Assembly: GCA_001779235.1 (NCBI GenBank)
Contig: MFJN01000044.1
Span: 24,112-56,780 of the forward strand
Source: Candidatus Gottesmanbacteria bacterium RIFCSPHIGHO2_02_FULL_40_13
GTDB lineage: Bacteria; Patescibacteriota; Microgenomatia; 2-02-FULL-39-11
DNA: 32,669 nt
Direction of reading: 5' to 3'
The translations under genes were made by a program, and so were the position numbers. This document shows, one piece after another, positions 16,683 through 24,539 of this stretch. Within the stretch, counting starts at the first letter, position 1; every line of letters starts with the position of its first letter. The notes below the pieces were generated by a model, which searched no databases, was not told where the DNA came from, and saw nothing but the letters and a program-made list of their open reading frames with translations.

Positions 16683-17735
16683 ATGCCGGCAATAGTCCGA
16701 ACCGAGTTTGCCTTAGCTTTAAATCAGGTCGCTACCGAACGGGGTATAGACCCTGAGGTGGTATTGGAAACTATTAAAGCGGCAATTCTGGCTGCTTTCC
16801 GCAAAGACTACGGGTCGCAGGATTTGGAAGAACTGAGTGTTACTATTGACCCAAACACCGGGGAAGCAAAAGTCATTAAAGAAAAAAAAGATATTACCCC
16901 GCCGGGTTTTGGCAGAATTGCCACCCAAACTGCCAAACAGGTTATCCTGCAGCGCATCAGGGAAGCAGAGAAAAAAGCTATTATCTCCGATTTCGTCACT
17001 AAAGTAGGTACCATCACCAACGGAATGGTGCTTCGTTTTGACGGCCCCAATGTCATCGTGGATATCGGTCGGGCAGAAGGCGTCATGCCTCCGCAGGAAC
17101 AAATCCCGAACGAGCATTACAGGCTAAACCAGCGTTTGACTTTTTATTTAGAAGGAATTAAACAAACCATGCGGGGAGAAGAAGTCATCGTTTCCCGGGC
17201 ACATAAAGGTTTGATTTTGGGGTTGTTTGCGCGGGAAGTCCCTGAAGTTGCAAATTCTGCTGTGGTTATCAAAGTAATTGCCCGTGAACCCGGCAACAGG
17301 ACAAAAATTGCCGTCAGTTCCACACAGTCAGGAGTGGACCCTGTCGGAAGCTGTGTTGGTCAAAAAGGAGTCAGGGTTCAATCTGTCATTAATGAGCTTG
17401 GAGGACTGGAAAAAATTGATATTGTTCAATGGAGTGAGGATATCAAGTTTTTTATACAATCGGCTCTTGCCCCGGCCAAAGATATAGATATCATAACTAA
17501 TGATAAGAAAAACTCAGCCCAGGCCTTTGTACCTGATGATCAGCTGTCTCTTGCTATCGGCCGGGAAGGTCAAAACGTCCGTCTGGCGGCCAAACTTACC
17601 GGCTGGAAAATCGATATAATTGGCAAATCTGAAGCAGTCAAGGTCAAAACATCTGCAAAAATACCTGAAAAAGTGAAAAAAGTGAAAAAAACTGCTAAAA
17701 AGGCGGCAAAAACGCCCGCAGCTTCCAAGAAGTGA
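16683..17735 (+). CDS. nusA: Transcription termination/antitermination factor NusA
   Basis: NusA binds RNA polymerase, enhances pausing and intrinsic termination, and takes part in antitermination. ATG 16683 gives MPAIVRTEFALALNQ, the normal NusA N-terminus, and 350 aa; upstream in-frame codons overlap the promoter and hairpin and are rejected. Domains: N-terminal polymerase-binding domain (about 1-107); S1 domain (about 108-175, GTITNGMVLRFDG and IGRAEGVMP); KH1 (about 200-265, with CVGQKGVRVQSVINELGG); KH2 (about 270-325, with GREGQNVRLAAKLTGW from residue 293). A Lys/Ala-rich tail of about 25 residues replaces the acidic repeats of proteobacterial NusA. It is followed 33 bp later by infB, the classical nusA-infB pairing. 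Confidence 0.97.
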   Translation: MPAIVRTEFALALNQVATERGIDPEVVLETIKAAILAAFRKDYGSQDLEELSVTIDPNTGEAKVIKEKKDITPPGFGRIATQTAKQVILQRIREAEKKAIISDFVTKVGTITNGMVLRFDGPNVIVDIGRAEGVMPPQEQIPNEHYRLNQRLTFYLEGIKQTMRGEEVIVSRAHKGLILGLFAREVPEVANSAVVIKVIAREPGNRTKIAVSSTQSGVDPVGSCVGQKGVRVQSVINELGGLEKIDIVQWSEDIKFFIQSALAPAKDIDIITNDKKNSAQAFVPDDQLSLAIGREGQNVRLAAKLTGWKIDIIGKSEAVKVKTSAKIPEKVKKVKKTAKKAAKTPAASKK

Positions 17736-17768
17736 AAAAAATGTCCATGAAGTTTTACTTATCTTATT

Positions 17769-19319
17769 ATGCCCAAATCAAAAACAAAAATTCAGCCCGT
17801 TTTATTACCGCCTCCTGTCGTGACCATACTTGGCCATGTGGATCATGGTAAAACTACTCTGCTTGATCTGATCCGTAAAACCAAAGTAGCCCAGAAAGAA
17901 GCCGGCGGGATTACCCAGCATATAGGTGCCTATCAAATACGGATAAGCCCGAAGGGCGAACCGTCATCCCAAGCGACCCCGACGTTACGTCGGGGGAGTC
18001 GAGGAATCCCCTCCGAACACAAAGAAGAGATCCTTCGACAGGCTCAGGATGATTTTGTGTCTGCGGGACACAAAATCACCTTTATCGATACTCCGGGACA
18101 TGAAGCTTTTGCCAAAATGAGAGAGCGTGGTGCCATGGCCGCTGATGTAGCCATACTGGTTGTCGCAGCCAATGACGGAGTTCAACCGCAAACAGTTGAA
18201 TCAATAAAACACATCCAATCTGCCAAAATACCTTCAATTGTTGCCCTTAACAAAATCGACCTGCCGGGAATTAATGTCGAGAAAATAAAAAAACAACTTA
18301 CCCGGGAAGGATTGTCTCTAGAAGAATATGGCGGTGAAACTCCCCTTATTCCTATCTCTGCCAAAACCGGTCAGGGACTGGATAAACTTTTAAGTACCAT
18401 TACCTTGGTTTATGAACTATACCGGAAAAAGCCTCCGACAGCTAATTTTGAAGCTGTAGTGATTGAGTCACAGCTGTCAAAATCTAAAGGTCCAATCGCA
18501 ACCGTAATCATCAGAAACGGCACTCTGACCAGAGGGGAAGAGGTCGTCAATGAAGGCAGGGAATTCAAAATCAGAGCTCTCATTAATTTTCTTGGACAAA
18601 ATATCTCTCAGGCGACAAATGGTGATCCTGTCGAAATTTTGGGCTGGAAAATACTTCCGGCAATTGGCAGCAGAATTTATAAAAAAAATGAGCCGGTCAT
18701 AGAAGCTGCTCAGGTAAATAAGCAAATAATCACGCCGTCTGATAATCCCGGGGAAGAAAAAATAAAGCTGATTCTTAAAGCTGATACGGCCGGATCCCTG
18801 GAAGCTTTAACTGTGGTCTTATCTTCCAAGGTGGATATCATCTTATCAGGTGTAGGCAATATTTCCGAATCCGATATACTTCTTGCTAAAACAGCCAAGA
18901 CCATCATTGTTGGTTTTAATATCGAACCTTCGCAAAACGTCGTCAAGCTGGCTAACTCGGAAAAAGTTTTAATCAAAACCTTTCATCTTATCTATAAGTT
19001 GTTTGAAGAATTAGATGAAGTGATTGAAGCGATTAAAAAAGGAAATCTGGTATCAATACTCGGAGAGGCAAAAATTATAGAAATTTTTTCTTATAAAGAA
19101 GATAAAATTGCCGGCGTGAAAGTGATTTCAGGACGGATTGCCCGCGGTGATCAGATAAAGCTGGTCCGGGGTGAAGAAGAAATCGGCCGCGCTAAAATTA
19201 AATCTCTTCGCCATGGTAAAGAAGACATTTCCAAAGTCGAACAGGGAAAAGACGGAGGTGTAATATTATCCCAAAAACTTGACTTTTTGACAGGTGATAG
19301 TATAATAGCTATAGGATAA
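17769..19319 (+). CDS. infB: Translation initiation factor IF-2 with an in-frame repeat insertion
   Basis: IF2 is the GTPase that places fMet-tRNA on the 30S subunit and promotes subunit joining. At 516 aa it lacks the long N-terminal domains and starts almost at the G domain. Motifs: GHVDHGKT (residues 22-29), AGGITQHIGAY (switch I, 45-55), DTPGHEAF (107-114), NKID (161-164) and SAKTGQG. Domains II-IV follow, with the RHGKEDISKVEQG segment near the C-terminus. Unusually, about 37-40 residues (roughly 61-99) separate the switch I strand from the switch II strand, where other IF2 proteins have a short beta-turn. They are encoded by a copy of the dispersed repeat at 17963-18052. The frame stays open and all GTPase motifs survive, so the gene is presumably functional. 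Start ATG 17769. Confidence 0.97.
   Translation: MPKSKTKIQPVLLPPPVVTILGHVDHGKTTLLDLIRKTKVAQKEAGGITQHIGAYQIRISPKGEPSSQATPTLRRGSRGIPSEHKEEILRQAQDDFVSAGHKITFIDTPGHEAFAKMRERGAMAADVAILVVAANDGVQPQTVESIKHIQSAKIPSIVALNKIDLPGINVEKIKKQLTREGLSLEEYGGETPLIPISAKTGQGLDKLLSTITLVYELYRKKPPTANFEAVVIESQLSKSKGPIATVIIRNGTLTRGEEVVNEGREFKIRALINFLGQNISQATNGDPVEILGWKILPAIGSRIYKKNEPVIEAAQVNKQIITPSDNPGEEKIKLILKADTAGSLEALTVVLSSKVDIILSGVGNISESDILLAKTAKTIIVGFNIEPSQNVVKLANSEKVLIKTFHLIYKLFEELDEVIEAIKKGNLVSILGEAKIIEIFSYKEDKIAGVKVISGRIARGDQIKLVRGEEEIGRAKIKSLRHGKEDISKVEQGKDGGVILSQKLDFLTGDSIIAIG
17963..18052. repeat. Dispersed palindromic repeat, copy B, inside infB
   Basis: Inverted ends GTCATCCCAAGC and GCTCAGGATGAT bracket about 90 bp. 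The element contains the palindrome CCCCGACGTTACGTCGGGG (17977-17995) and TTCGACAGGCTCAG (18034-18047), which matches 13 of 14 positions of 30335-30348 in copy C. It is translated as part of IF2, giving residues of low-complexity, polar character such as SSQATPTLRRGSRG. Confidence 0.82.
19279..19306 (+). promoter_or_regulatory. Promoter inside the 3' end of infB (TTGACT-16-TATAAT)
   Basis: TTGACT (19279-19284) and TATAAT (19301-19306) are 16 nt apart. A second TTGACA at 19287-19292 is too close to be used with the same -10. The transcript would start near 19313 and reach the next ATG after about 40 nt, through the hairpin at 19323-19345. Confidence 0.6.
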
Positions 19320-19322
19320 AAA

Positions 19323-19345
19323 CCCCTTTGATAAGGGGATTTTTT
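19323..19345 (+). terminator. Terminator hairpin between infB and the DHH-like gene
   Basis: CCCCTT pairs with AAGGGG around TGAT and is followed by ATTTTTT. It starts just after the infB stop and its T-run ends 7 nt before the next ATG. It can terminate infB transcripts. Because a promoter also lies upstream of it, it may act as an attenuator for the downstream gene. The AAGGGG of the 3' arm could serve as a distant Shine-Dalgarno sequence that the stem would hide. Confidence 0.8.
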
Positions 19346-19352
19346 AAAACTT

Positions 19353-20336
19353 ATGAATAACACAGCAGGAAGTAATGTTAATCAGGCAAGATCATTACTA
19401 GATAACTCTAAATCAATTCTCATAGCCACCCATATACGGCCAACCCTGGACGGTGTGGCGGCCAGTTTGTCATTATATTTATCATTATCGGCTTTAGGTA
19501 AACAAGTGAGTATTATTTGCCCGTCGGAGATGACCGTCGAATACAGTCATCTGGTGGGTGTAGATAAAATTACCAATGAATTGACCAAGTCCTCTGGTAA
19601 AAATCTGGTCATCTCTTTTCCTTATCAGGAAGGTTCTATCGAAAAAGTCAGCTACAATATTGAAAATGATACTTTTAATTTAGTCATTGAGCCAAGAGAA
19701 GGTTTTCCTCAAATAACTCAGGATGCCATCAACTATACCTATGGCAACGGAGATACAGATCTGATCATTGTTGTCGACTCTCCCCGCCTCACGGATCTGG
19801 ATCAGATTTACCAAAATAACCAGTCTCTGTTTAATGCCAAAAATATTATCAACATCGACAGCCACAATCAAAATACTAATTACGGCAGGGTTAATGCCGT
19901 AGATACTACAGCCTCCTCAACCAGTGAAGTCGTTTTATCATTTTTATCAGGACTTGGGATAAAAATTGACCCTGACACTGCCTCTAATCTCCTGCTTGGT
20001 CTTTCCTCAGGAAGTGCAAACTTCACCTCCGCAAAAACATCGGCCGCCACATTTGAGGCTGCCGCCATCTGTTTAAGAAATGGAGCTAAAAAGAGGGACG
20101 GACAAAATTCTTTTTCTGATATGACAGATCAGTTTGGTCAAGGTCAGTACGGCAACCAGCCAAAATTAATGCCAAATCTCCCTAAAATGAAGCCACCTAC
20201 TCCTTTTTTGGGTACTCAGATAAATCCTTCTCCAAATAAATCCGGTCCGGTGAATACTTCACCAAACCAGAATAACAACCCTCCACCCGACTGGCTGAAA
20301 CCAAAAATTTACAAGGGTTCTGGAGGACTGCTGTAA
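19353..20336 (+). CDS. Degenerate DHH-family phosphoesterase (probable pseudoenzyme)
   Basis: The 327-aa protein resembles the DHH domain of NrnA-type oligoribonuclease/pAp phosphatases, often encoded next to infB/rbfA. The catalytic residues are altered. Motif I reads HIRPTLDG where H-x-x-PDGD is expected, so the first Asp is Thr. The name-giving DHH reads IDSHNQN. The later DTGxF-like motif reads GSANF with no Asp. The fold-specific backbone is kept: VVDSPRLTDL, NIDSHNQNTNYG and TFEAAAICLRNGA. The DHHA1 domain with its GGG motif is missing; instead there is a Pro/Asn/Gln-rich tail of about 70 residues, probably disordered. It may be a binding or scaffold protein rather than a nuclease. It lies 33 bp after infB, has its own promoter and hairpin leader, and precedes rpsO by 157 bp. 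Confidence 0.75.
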   Translation: MNNTAGSNVNQARSLLDNSKSILIATHIRPTLDGVAASLSLYLSLSALGKQVSIICPSEMTVEYSHLVGVDKITNELTKSSGKNLVISFPYQEGSIEKVSYNIENDTFNLVIEPREGFPQITQDAINYTYGNGDTDLIIVVDSPRLTDLDQIYQNNQSLFNAKNIINIDSHNQNTNYGRVNAVDTTASSTSEVVLSFLSGLGIKIDPDTASNLLLGLSSGSANFTSAKTSAATFEAAAICLRNGAKKRDGQNSFSDMTDQFGQGQYGNQPKLMPNLPKMKPPTPFLGTQINPSPNKSGPVNTSPNQNNNPPPDWLKPKIYKGSGGLL

Positions 20337-20363
20337 AACCCCGTACCCTGAGATAACTGCTCA

Positions 20364-20392
20364 TTGTAGAAAAACTCCCTATATTGTATAAT
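20364..20392 (+). promoter_or_regulatory. Promoter for rpsO-pnp (TTGTAG-17-TATAAT)
   Basis: TTGTAG (20364-20369) and TATAAT (20387-20392) are 17 nt apart. The leader of about 95 nt before rpsO can pair TTAGAT (near 20402) with ATCTAA (near 20432), but no clear terminator is seen. S15 represses its own mRNA in several bacteria, so this leader is a candidate binding site; no recognisable S15 motif was identified. Confidence 0.65.
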
Positions 20393-20493
20393 GAGACATC
20401 TTAGATTAAACTTAATATTCGTTTCACCGATCTAATCAACGATTTTATCTAGAACTTAAATACTCCATACAAAGTTAAATTATTTTAGAAATC

Positions 20494-20763
20494 ATGGTTG
20501 TCCAAAACAGCGATAAAAATAAGATTATTAAAGAATTCGCCACCAAAAGTGGTGACACCGGTAGTCCAGAAGTACAGGTTGCTCTTTTATCCCATAAAAT
20601 TGACAATCTGGTTTCCCATCTCAAACAAAATCCTAAAGATAATCACTCCAGACGCGGACTTCTTGGGGTAATTTCCAAAAGAAGAAGACTGCTTACATAT
20701 CTTCAAAAAAAAGCAAGTGACCGGTACAAAGATATCATTAAAAAATTAAAGTTGTCAAAGTGA
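20494..20763 (+). CDS. rpsO: 30S ribosomal protein S15
   Basis: S15 binds the central domain of 16S rRNA and starts platform assembly. The 89-aa length is exactly typical. Signatures: the [14 protein letters not shown] stretch near residues 20-33, with [11 protein letters not shown] and RRRLLTYL later. The ATG at 20494 has no strong Shine-Dalgarno sequence. It is followed 3 bp after its TGA by pnp, the order found in many bacteria, where S15 and PNPase are co-expressed. A promoter lies 102 bp upstream. Confidence 0.98.
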   Translation: MVVQNSDKNKIIKEFATKSGDTGSPEVQVALLSHKIDNLVSHLKQNPKDNHSRRGLLGVISKRRRLLTYLQKKASDRYKDIIKKLKLSK

Positions 20764-20766
20764 AAT

Positions 20767-22929
20767 ATGAAAACTACCTCCAAATCCGTTGAAATAGGCG
20801 GGCGATTATTGACTTTGGAAGTCGGACGTCTGGCAGAACAAGCAACCGCCTCGGTTTTGGCTAAATACGGTGACACGATGGTCTTGGCAACTGTTGTTGC
20901 CTCTAAACAGCCTTCAAATTTATCCTATTTTCCCTTATCAGTTGAATATATCGAGAGGCTTTATGCCGGAGGCAGAATCAAAGGCAGCCGCTGGGTAAAA
21001 AGAGAAGGCAGGCCGTCTGATGACGCAATTTTAAAAGGAAGAGTTATCGACCGGTCAATCAGGCCCCTTTTTGACAAAAATTACCATCACGATATTCAAG
21101 TCATCATCACCATACTTTCGATAGACGGTGAAAACGAACCGGATATTTTAGGGCTGGTTGCAACCTCCGCCGCTCTTGCCATTTCGCCAATCCCCTGGGA
21201 TGGACCAATTGGCGCGGTCAGGGTAGGATATGTCCCTCCTAAAAACGGGGATCCCGGTTTTTTTATTAATCCCCGGCTAAAAGAGTATGAATTTTCCGAA
21301 CTTGACCTGATCGTGTCCTCCACAGATAAAAAGGTGGTTATGTTGGAGGCGGGCAGCAATGAAATTCCTGAAGCAGCAGTATTTGAGGCAATAAAATTTG
21401 CCAAAACAGATATCGTGAAGATAATCAGCTGCATCCGTGATCTGGTTAAGGAAGTCGGACAAAAGAAAATAGTAATGGAAAAAACAGGTGAGGAAAATGT
21501 TTTATACGATTTGATTAAAAAGAAATACTACAGCCGCATTGAGAAAAGCACGCTGGCAAAAGCCAATAAATCTGAAGACAGTGAAGATCTTTCCTTGATT
21601 TCCGCCGATATCCAAAAAGACCTGAATGAAAAATATGATAAAAACGCCATCGAAAAAGTGCTGGATACGCTTTTTGAAGAAAAAATCCGTGAAGATATAT
21701 TAAAAAAGAAAATCCGCCATGACAAAAGAGGAGTAGATGAAATAAGACCAATTAGTTCTGAAGTGAGCATACTTCCCCGCACACACGGGTCGGCGATATT
21801 TAAAAGAGGAGAAACCCAGGTACTGACTATTGCCACACTCGGTTCACCTTCTCTGGAACAGTTGATCGAAAGTCCTGAAGGTGAGACATCCAAAAGATAC
21901 ATGCATCACTATTCAATGCCGCCTTACTCTGTCGGCGAAACTGGCAGAATCGGTACACCAAGCAGGCGTGAAGTAGGGCATGGAGCTTTAGCTGAACGGG
22001 CACTTTTACCGGTCATTCCTTCTCAGGAAATATTCCCCTATACAATCCGCCTTGTTTCAGAAATCATGTCATCCAACGGTTCAACTTCGATGGCCTCAAC
22101 CTGTGGTTCCACCCTTGCCTTGATGGACGCAGGTGTGCCTATCAAAAGTCCGGTTGCCGGAATTTCGATCGGTTTGGTTTCAGAATCAGATAAAAAATAT
22201 ATCCTTTTGACAGATATCGCCGGAATAGAAGATTTCAGCGGCGAGATGGATTTCAAGGTAGCAGGAACCGCCAAAGGTATTACTGCAATTCAACTGGATG
22301 TCAAAAATCATGGTATTACCGACGAAATAATTGAAGAAACCTTTGTGCTGGCAAACAAGGCAAGAATGCTAATTCTCGATAAAATGAGCCAAACCATCAA
22401 AACACCAAGAACAAATCTTTCCCAATACGCACCAAGAGTATCGATAATCAAGGTACCTCAGGAAAAAATCGGAGAGGTTATCGGACCCGGAGGAAAAGTA
22501 ATCCGCCATATCATTGCCGAAACCGGATGTGAAGTCAATGTGGACGATGACGGTAATGTCACTATCACCGGAACTGATCCCGTTAAAGTGGAAATGGCAC
22601 ACCGCTGGATTTCAGGAATAGTCAAAGACGTCCAGCCCGAAGAGATATATGAAGGAATTGTCAAAAGAATTCTTCCCTTTGGTGCGTTTATCGAAATTCT
22701 TCCCGGTAAAGAAGGTATGGTACACGTGTCGCAAATGTCAATTGGATTTGTTTCCGATCCCAATACAATAGTTAAAATAGATCAAAGAGTAAAAGTTAGA
22801 GTGATTGAGGTTGACAATATGGGAAGAATCAACCTCTCCATGCTCTTTGGCGAAGACGCCAAAAAAAGGCCTGACAACAAACCGGAAAGAAGAGAAGGAA
22901 GGTTTGACAGGCCCCGCCGGAGATATTAA
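20767..22929 (+). CDS. pnp: Polyribonucleotide nucleotidyltransferase (PNPase)
   Basis: PNPase degrades RNA 3' to 5' using phosphate and can also add tails. The 720-aa protein has the full set of domains: two RNase PH-like halves joined by an all-alpha linker, a KH domain (about 560-615, with GPGGK from residue 573) and an S1 domain (about 625-695, with GAFIEILPGKEGMVHVSQ). The metal-binding acids of the second core, Asp489 and Asp495, are present in EDFSGEMDFKVAGT; the Asp between them in E. coli is Glu here. A short basic Arg/Pro tail ends the protein. It starts 3 bp after rpsO and is followed 11 bp later by a PLP-enzyme gene. RNase J, the other major RNA-decay enzyme, is encoded at the right end of the window. 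Confidence 0.98.
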   Translation: MKTTSKSVEIGGRLLTLEVGRLAEQATASVLAKYGDTMVLATVVASKQPSNLSYFPLSVEYIERLYAGGRIKGSRWVKREGRPSDDAILKGRVIDRSIRPLFDKNYHHDIQVIITILSIDGENEPDILGLVATSAALAISPIPWDGPIGAVRVGYVPPKNGDPGFFINPRLKEYEFSELDLIVSSTDKKVVMLEAGSNEIPEAAVFEAIKFAKTDIVKIISCIRDLVKEVGQKKIVMEKTGEENVLYDLIKKKYYSRIEKSTLAKANKSEDSEDLSLISADIQKDLNEKYDKNAIEKVLDTLFEEKIREDILKKKIRHDKRGVDEIRPISSEVSILPRTHGSAIFKRGETQVLTIATLGSPSLEQLIESPEGETSKRYMHHYSMPPYSVGETGRIGTPSRREVGHGALAERALLPVIPSQEIFPYTIRLVSEIMSSNGSTSMASTCGSTLALMDAGVPIKSPVAGISIGLVSESDKKYILLTDIAGIEDFSGEMDFKVAGTAKGITAIQLDVKNHGITDEIIEETFVLANKARMLILDKMSQTIKTPRTNLSQYAPRVSIIKVPQEKIGEVIGPGGKVIRHIIAETGCEVNVDDDGNVTITGTDPVKVEMAHRWISGIVKDVQPEEIYEGIVKRILPFGAFIEILPGKEGMVHVSQMSIGFVSDPNTIVKIDQRVKVRVIEVDNMGRINLSMLFGEDAKKRPDNKPERREGRFDRPRRRY

Positions 22930-22940
22930 ACTGGCTTTTC

Positions 22941-24095
22941 ATGAAATTTTCGACATATGCCATACATATCGGAAATGAGCCGAATCTGCAACCGGGCGGG
23001 AGTGGTGATGTAGTCATACCAATTCACCTCTCGACAACCTTTGCCAGAAAAAAGGTCAACCGGCCTACTCAGGGACTCGAATATTCCAGGTCAGGAAATC
23101 CAACCCGCTTTGCTCTGGAGAAAAATCTGGCGGCTTTGGAAAATGGCAAATTCGGCTTTGCTTTTTCCTCGGGACTGGCTGCCATAACCAATATACTTTT
23201 TCTCTTACAAAAAGGTGATCATGTGGTATCAATTGATGATGTTTATGGAGGAACCAGAAGGCTTTTTACGCAGGTTTTTGCAAAGTGCGGGGTAGATTTT
23301 ACTTTTGCCGACTTTTCAAATAGTGCTGATTTAAGCAAATTTCTGAAACCTGCGACGAAAATTGTCTGGATGGAATCACCCACCAATCCTTTATTGAAAA
23401 TTATTGACATTGCCTCCGTGAGTAAACTGGCAAGAACAATGAAAATCCTGACAGTTGTTGACAATACTTTCGCCTCCCCTTTCTTTCAAAAACCGCTGGA
23501 TCTTGGAGCTGATATTGTCATCCACTCCATGACAAAATATATCGGAGGGCATTCTGATGCGATTGCCGGGTGTGTCATGGTAAATGATGATCATCTGGCC
23601 GAAAGTTTCAAATTCCTGCAAAATGCGGTTGGAGCAATTCTATCTCCCTTTGACAGCTTTCAAATATTAAAGGGCATCAAAACTTTATCTCTTCGCATGC
23701 ACACTCATGAAGAAAACGCCAAAAAAGTCGTCGGGTTTTTGTCCCGCCACTCAAGGATCAAAAAAATTTATTATCCGGGACTGATCTACCACAAGGGGCA
23801 CAAAATAGCCGAAAAACAAATGTCAGGATACGCAGGTATGGTTTCTTTTGAACTTCAAGGCAATCTTAAGACGGCTGTCAAATTTTTAGAGTCTCTCAAA
23901 CTTATCTCTATTGCTGAAAGTCTGGGAGTGGTGGAATCGCTGATAGAACACCCTGCATCCATGACCCACAGCTCAGTTCCCAAAAAAGACCGGGAAAAAA
24001 TCGGGCTCAGCGATACGCTCATCAGACTGTCAGTCGGTATTGAAGACGTGGAGGATATCATCGGTGATTTGGATCAGGCTCTGCAAAAAATATAA
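22941..24095 (+). CDS. Cystathionine gamma-synthase/gamma-lyase family PLP enzyme
   Basis: A 384-aa fold-type I PLP enzyme of the Cys/Met metabolism family (MetB, MetC, CGL, MGL). The PLP-binding lysine is Lys199 in HSMTKYIGGHSD. Other family motifs are EYSRSGNPTR, which donates the Tyr and Arg that hold the phosphate of the neighbouring subunit, FSSGLAAI, and DNTFASP with the ring-binding Asp. Near the C-terminus are SLGVVESLIEHPASMTHS and LIRLSVGIEDVEDII. Length and motifs are complete, so it should be active, but members interconvert easily and sequence alone does not separate synthase from lyase. It lies 11 bp after pnp, probably in the same transcript. It is an isolated amino-acid enzyme in an otherwise information-processing cluster. 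Confidence 0.92.
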   Translation: MKFSTYAIHIGNEPNLQPGGSGDVVIPIHLSTTFARKKVNRPTQGLEYSRSGNPTRFALEKNLAALENGKFGFAFSSGLAAITNILFLLQKGDHVVSIDDVYGGTRRLFTQVFAKCGVDFTFADFSNSADLSKFLKPATKIVWMESPTNPLLKIIDIASVSKLARTMKILTVVDNTFASPFFQKPLDLGADIVIHSMTKYIGGHSDAIAGCVMVNDDHLAESFKFLQNAVGAILSPFDSFQILKGIKTLSLRMHTHEENAKKVVGFLSRHSRIKKIYYPGLIYHKGHKIAEKQMSGYAGMVSFELQGNLKTAVKFLESLKLISIAESLGVVESLIEHPASMTHSSVPKKDREKIGLSDTLIRLSVGIEDVEDIIGDLDQALQKI

Positions 24096-24110
24096 TCCTA
24101 CTGTCGAGGG

Positions 24111-24119
24111 TGGTATAAT
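24111..24119 (+). promoter_or_regulatory. Extended -10 box for mntA-hepT
   Basis: TGGTATAAT is an extended -10 element. No good -35 is visible at 17 nt upstream. The ATG of mntA begins 6 nt after the box, so transcription should start at or next to the start codon, predicting a leaderless mRNA. Confidence 0.55.
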
Positions 24120-24125
24120 AATGCT

Positions 24126-24539
24126 ATGATTTCGAATACCCAGAAGCATGAGCTTTCCGCTTACTTTTCCGGCCAACCCGTGGATGCGGTCTATTTGTTC
24201 GGCTCGCAAGCCACGGGAAAAGGAAACAAGTTAAGTGACATTGACGTGGCAGTACTGTTTAGTGAAGGACTCGACGATAGGCAGCGGTTTGACTTGCGTC
24301 TCTCAATGATGAGCGATGTGGGTAAGATCTCTCACTTTTATGACAATGCTGAAGTTGTTGATCTGGACAACGTGCCTCTTGCCCTGCAATATCAAGCCAT
24401 TGCCCCGCGTCAGGAATTGTTTGTAAAAAACCGTACTCGGCAAGTACTATTTGAGGCTCGAGTGATGTCGAAGTTTTTTGATTACGTCTATTTTATTAAA
24501 ACAAATACGAGTGTCGGATTAGCCGCTATAATCCGGTAA
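24126..24539 (+). CDS. mntA: MntA-type nucleotidyltransferase antitoxin
   Basis: A 137-aa minimal nucleotidyltransferase. The signature GSx10DxD is complete: Gly26-Ser27, then Asp38 and Asp40 (SDIDVAV). MntA antitoxins neutralise HepT toxins by transferring AMP groups to a tyrosine near the toxin's active site. The gene overlaps the downstream hepT by one base (TAATG), as is usual for the pair, and is likely co-translated. The symbol rests on family motif and gene pairing. An alternative reading as a stand-alone sugar or aminoglycoside nucleotidyltransferase is unlikely because of the small size and the HEPN neighbour. Confidence 0.88.
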   Translation: MISNTQKHELSAYFSGQPVDAVYLFGSQATGKGNKLSDIDVAVLFSEGLDDRQRFDLRLSMMSDVGKISHFYDNAEVVDLDNVPLALQYQAIAPRQELFVKNRTRQVLFEARVMSKFFDYVYFIKTNTSVGLAAIIR

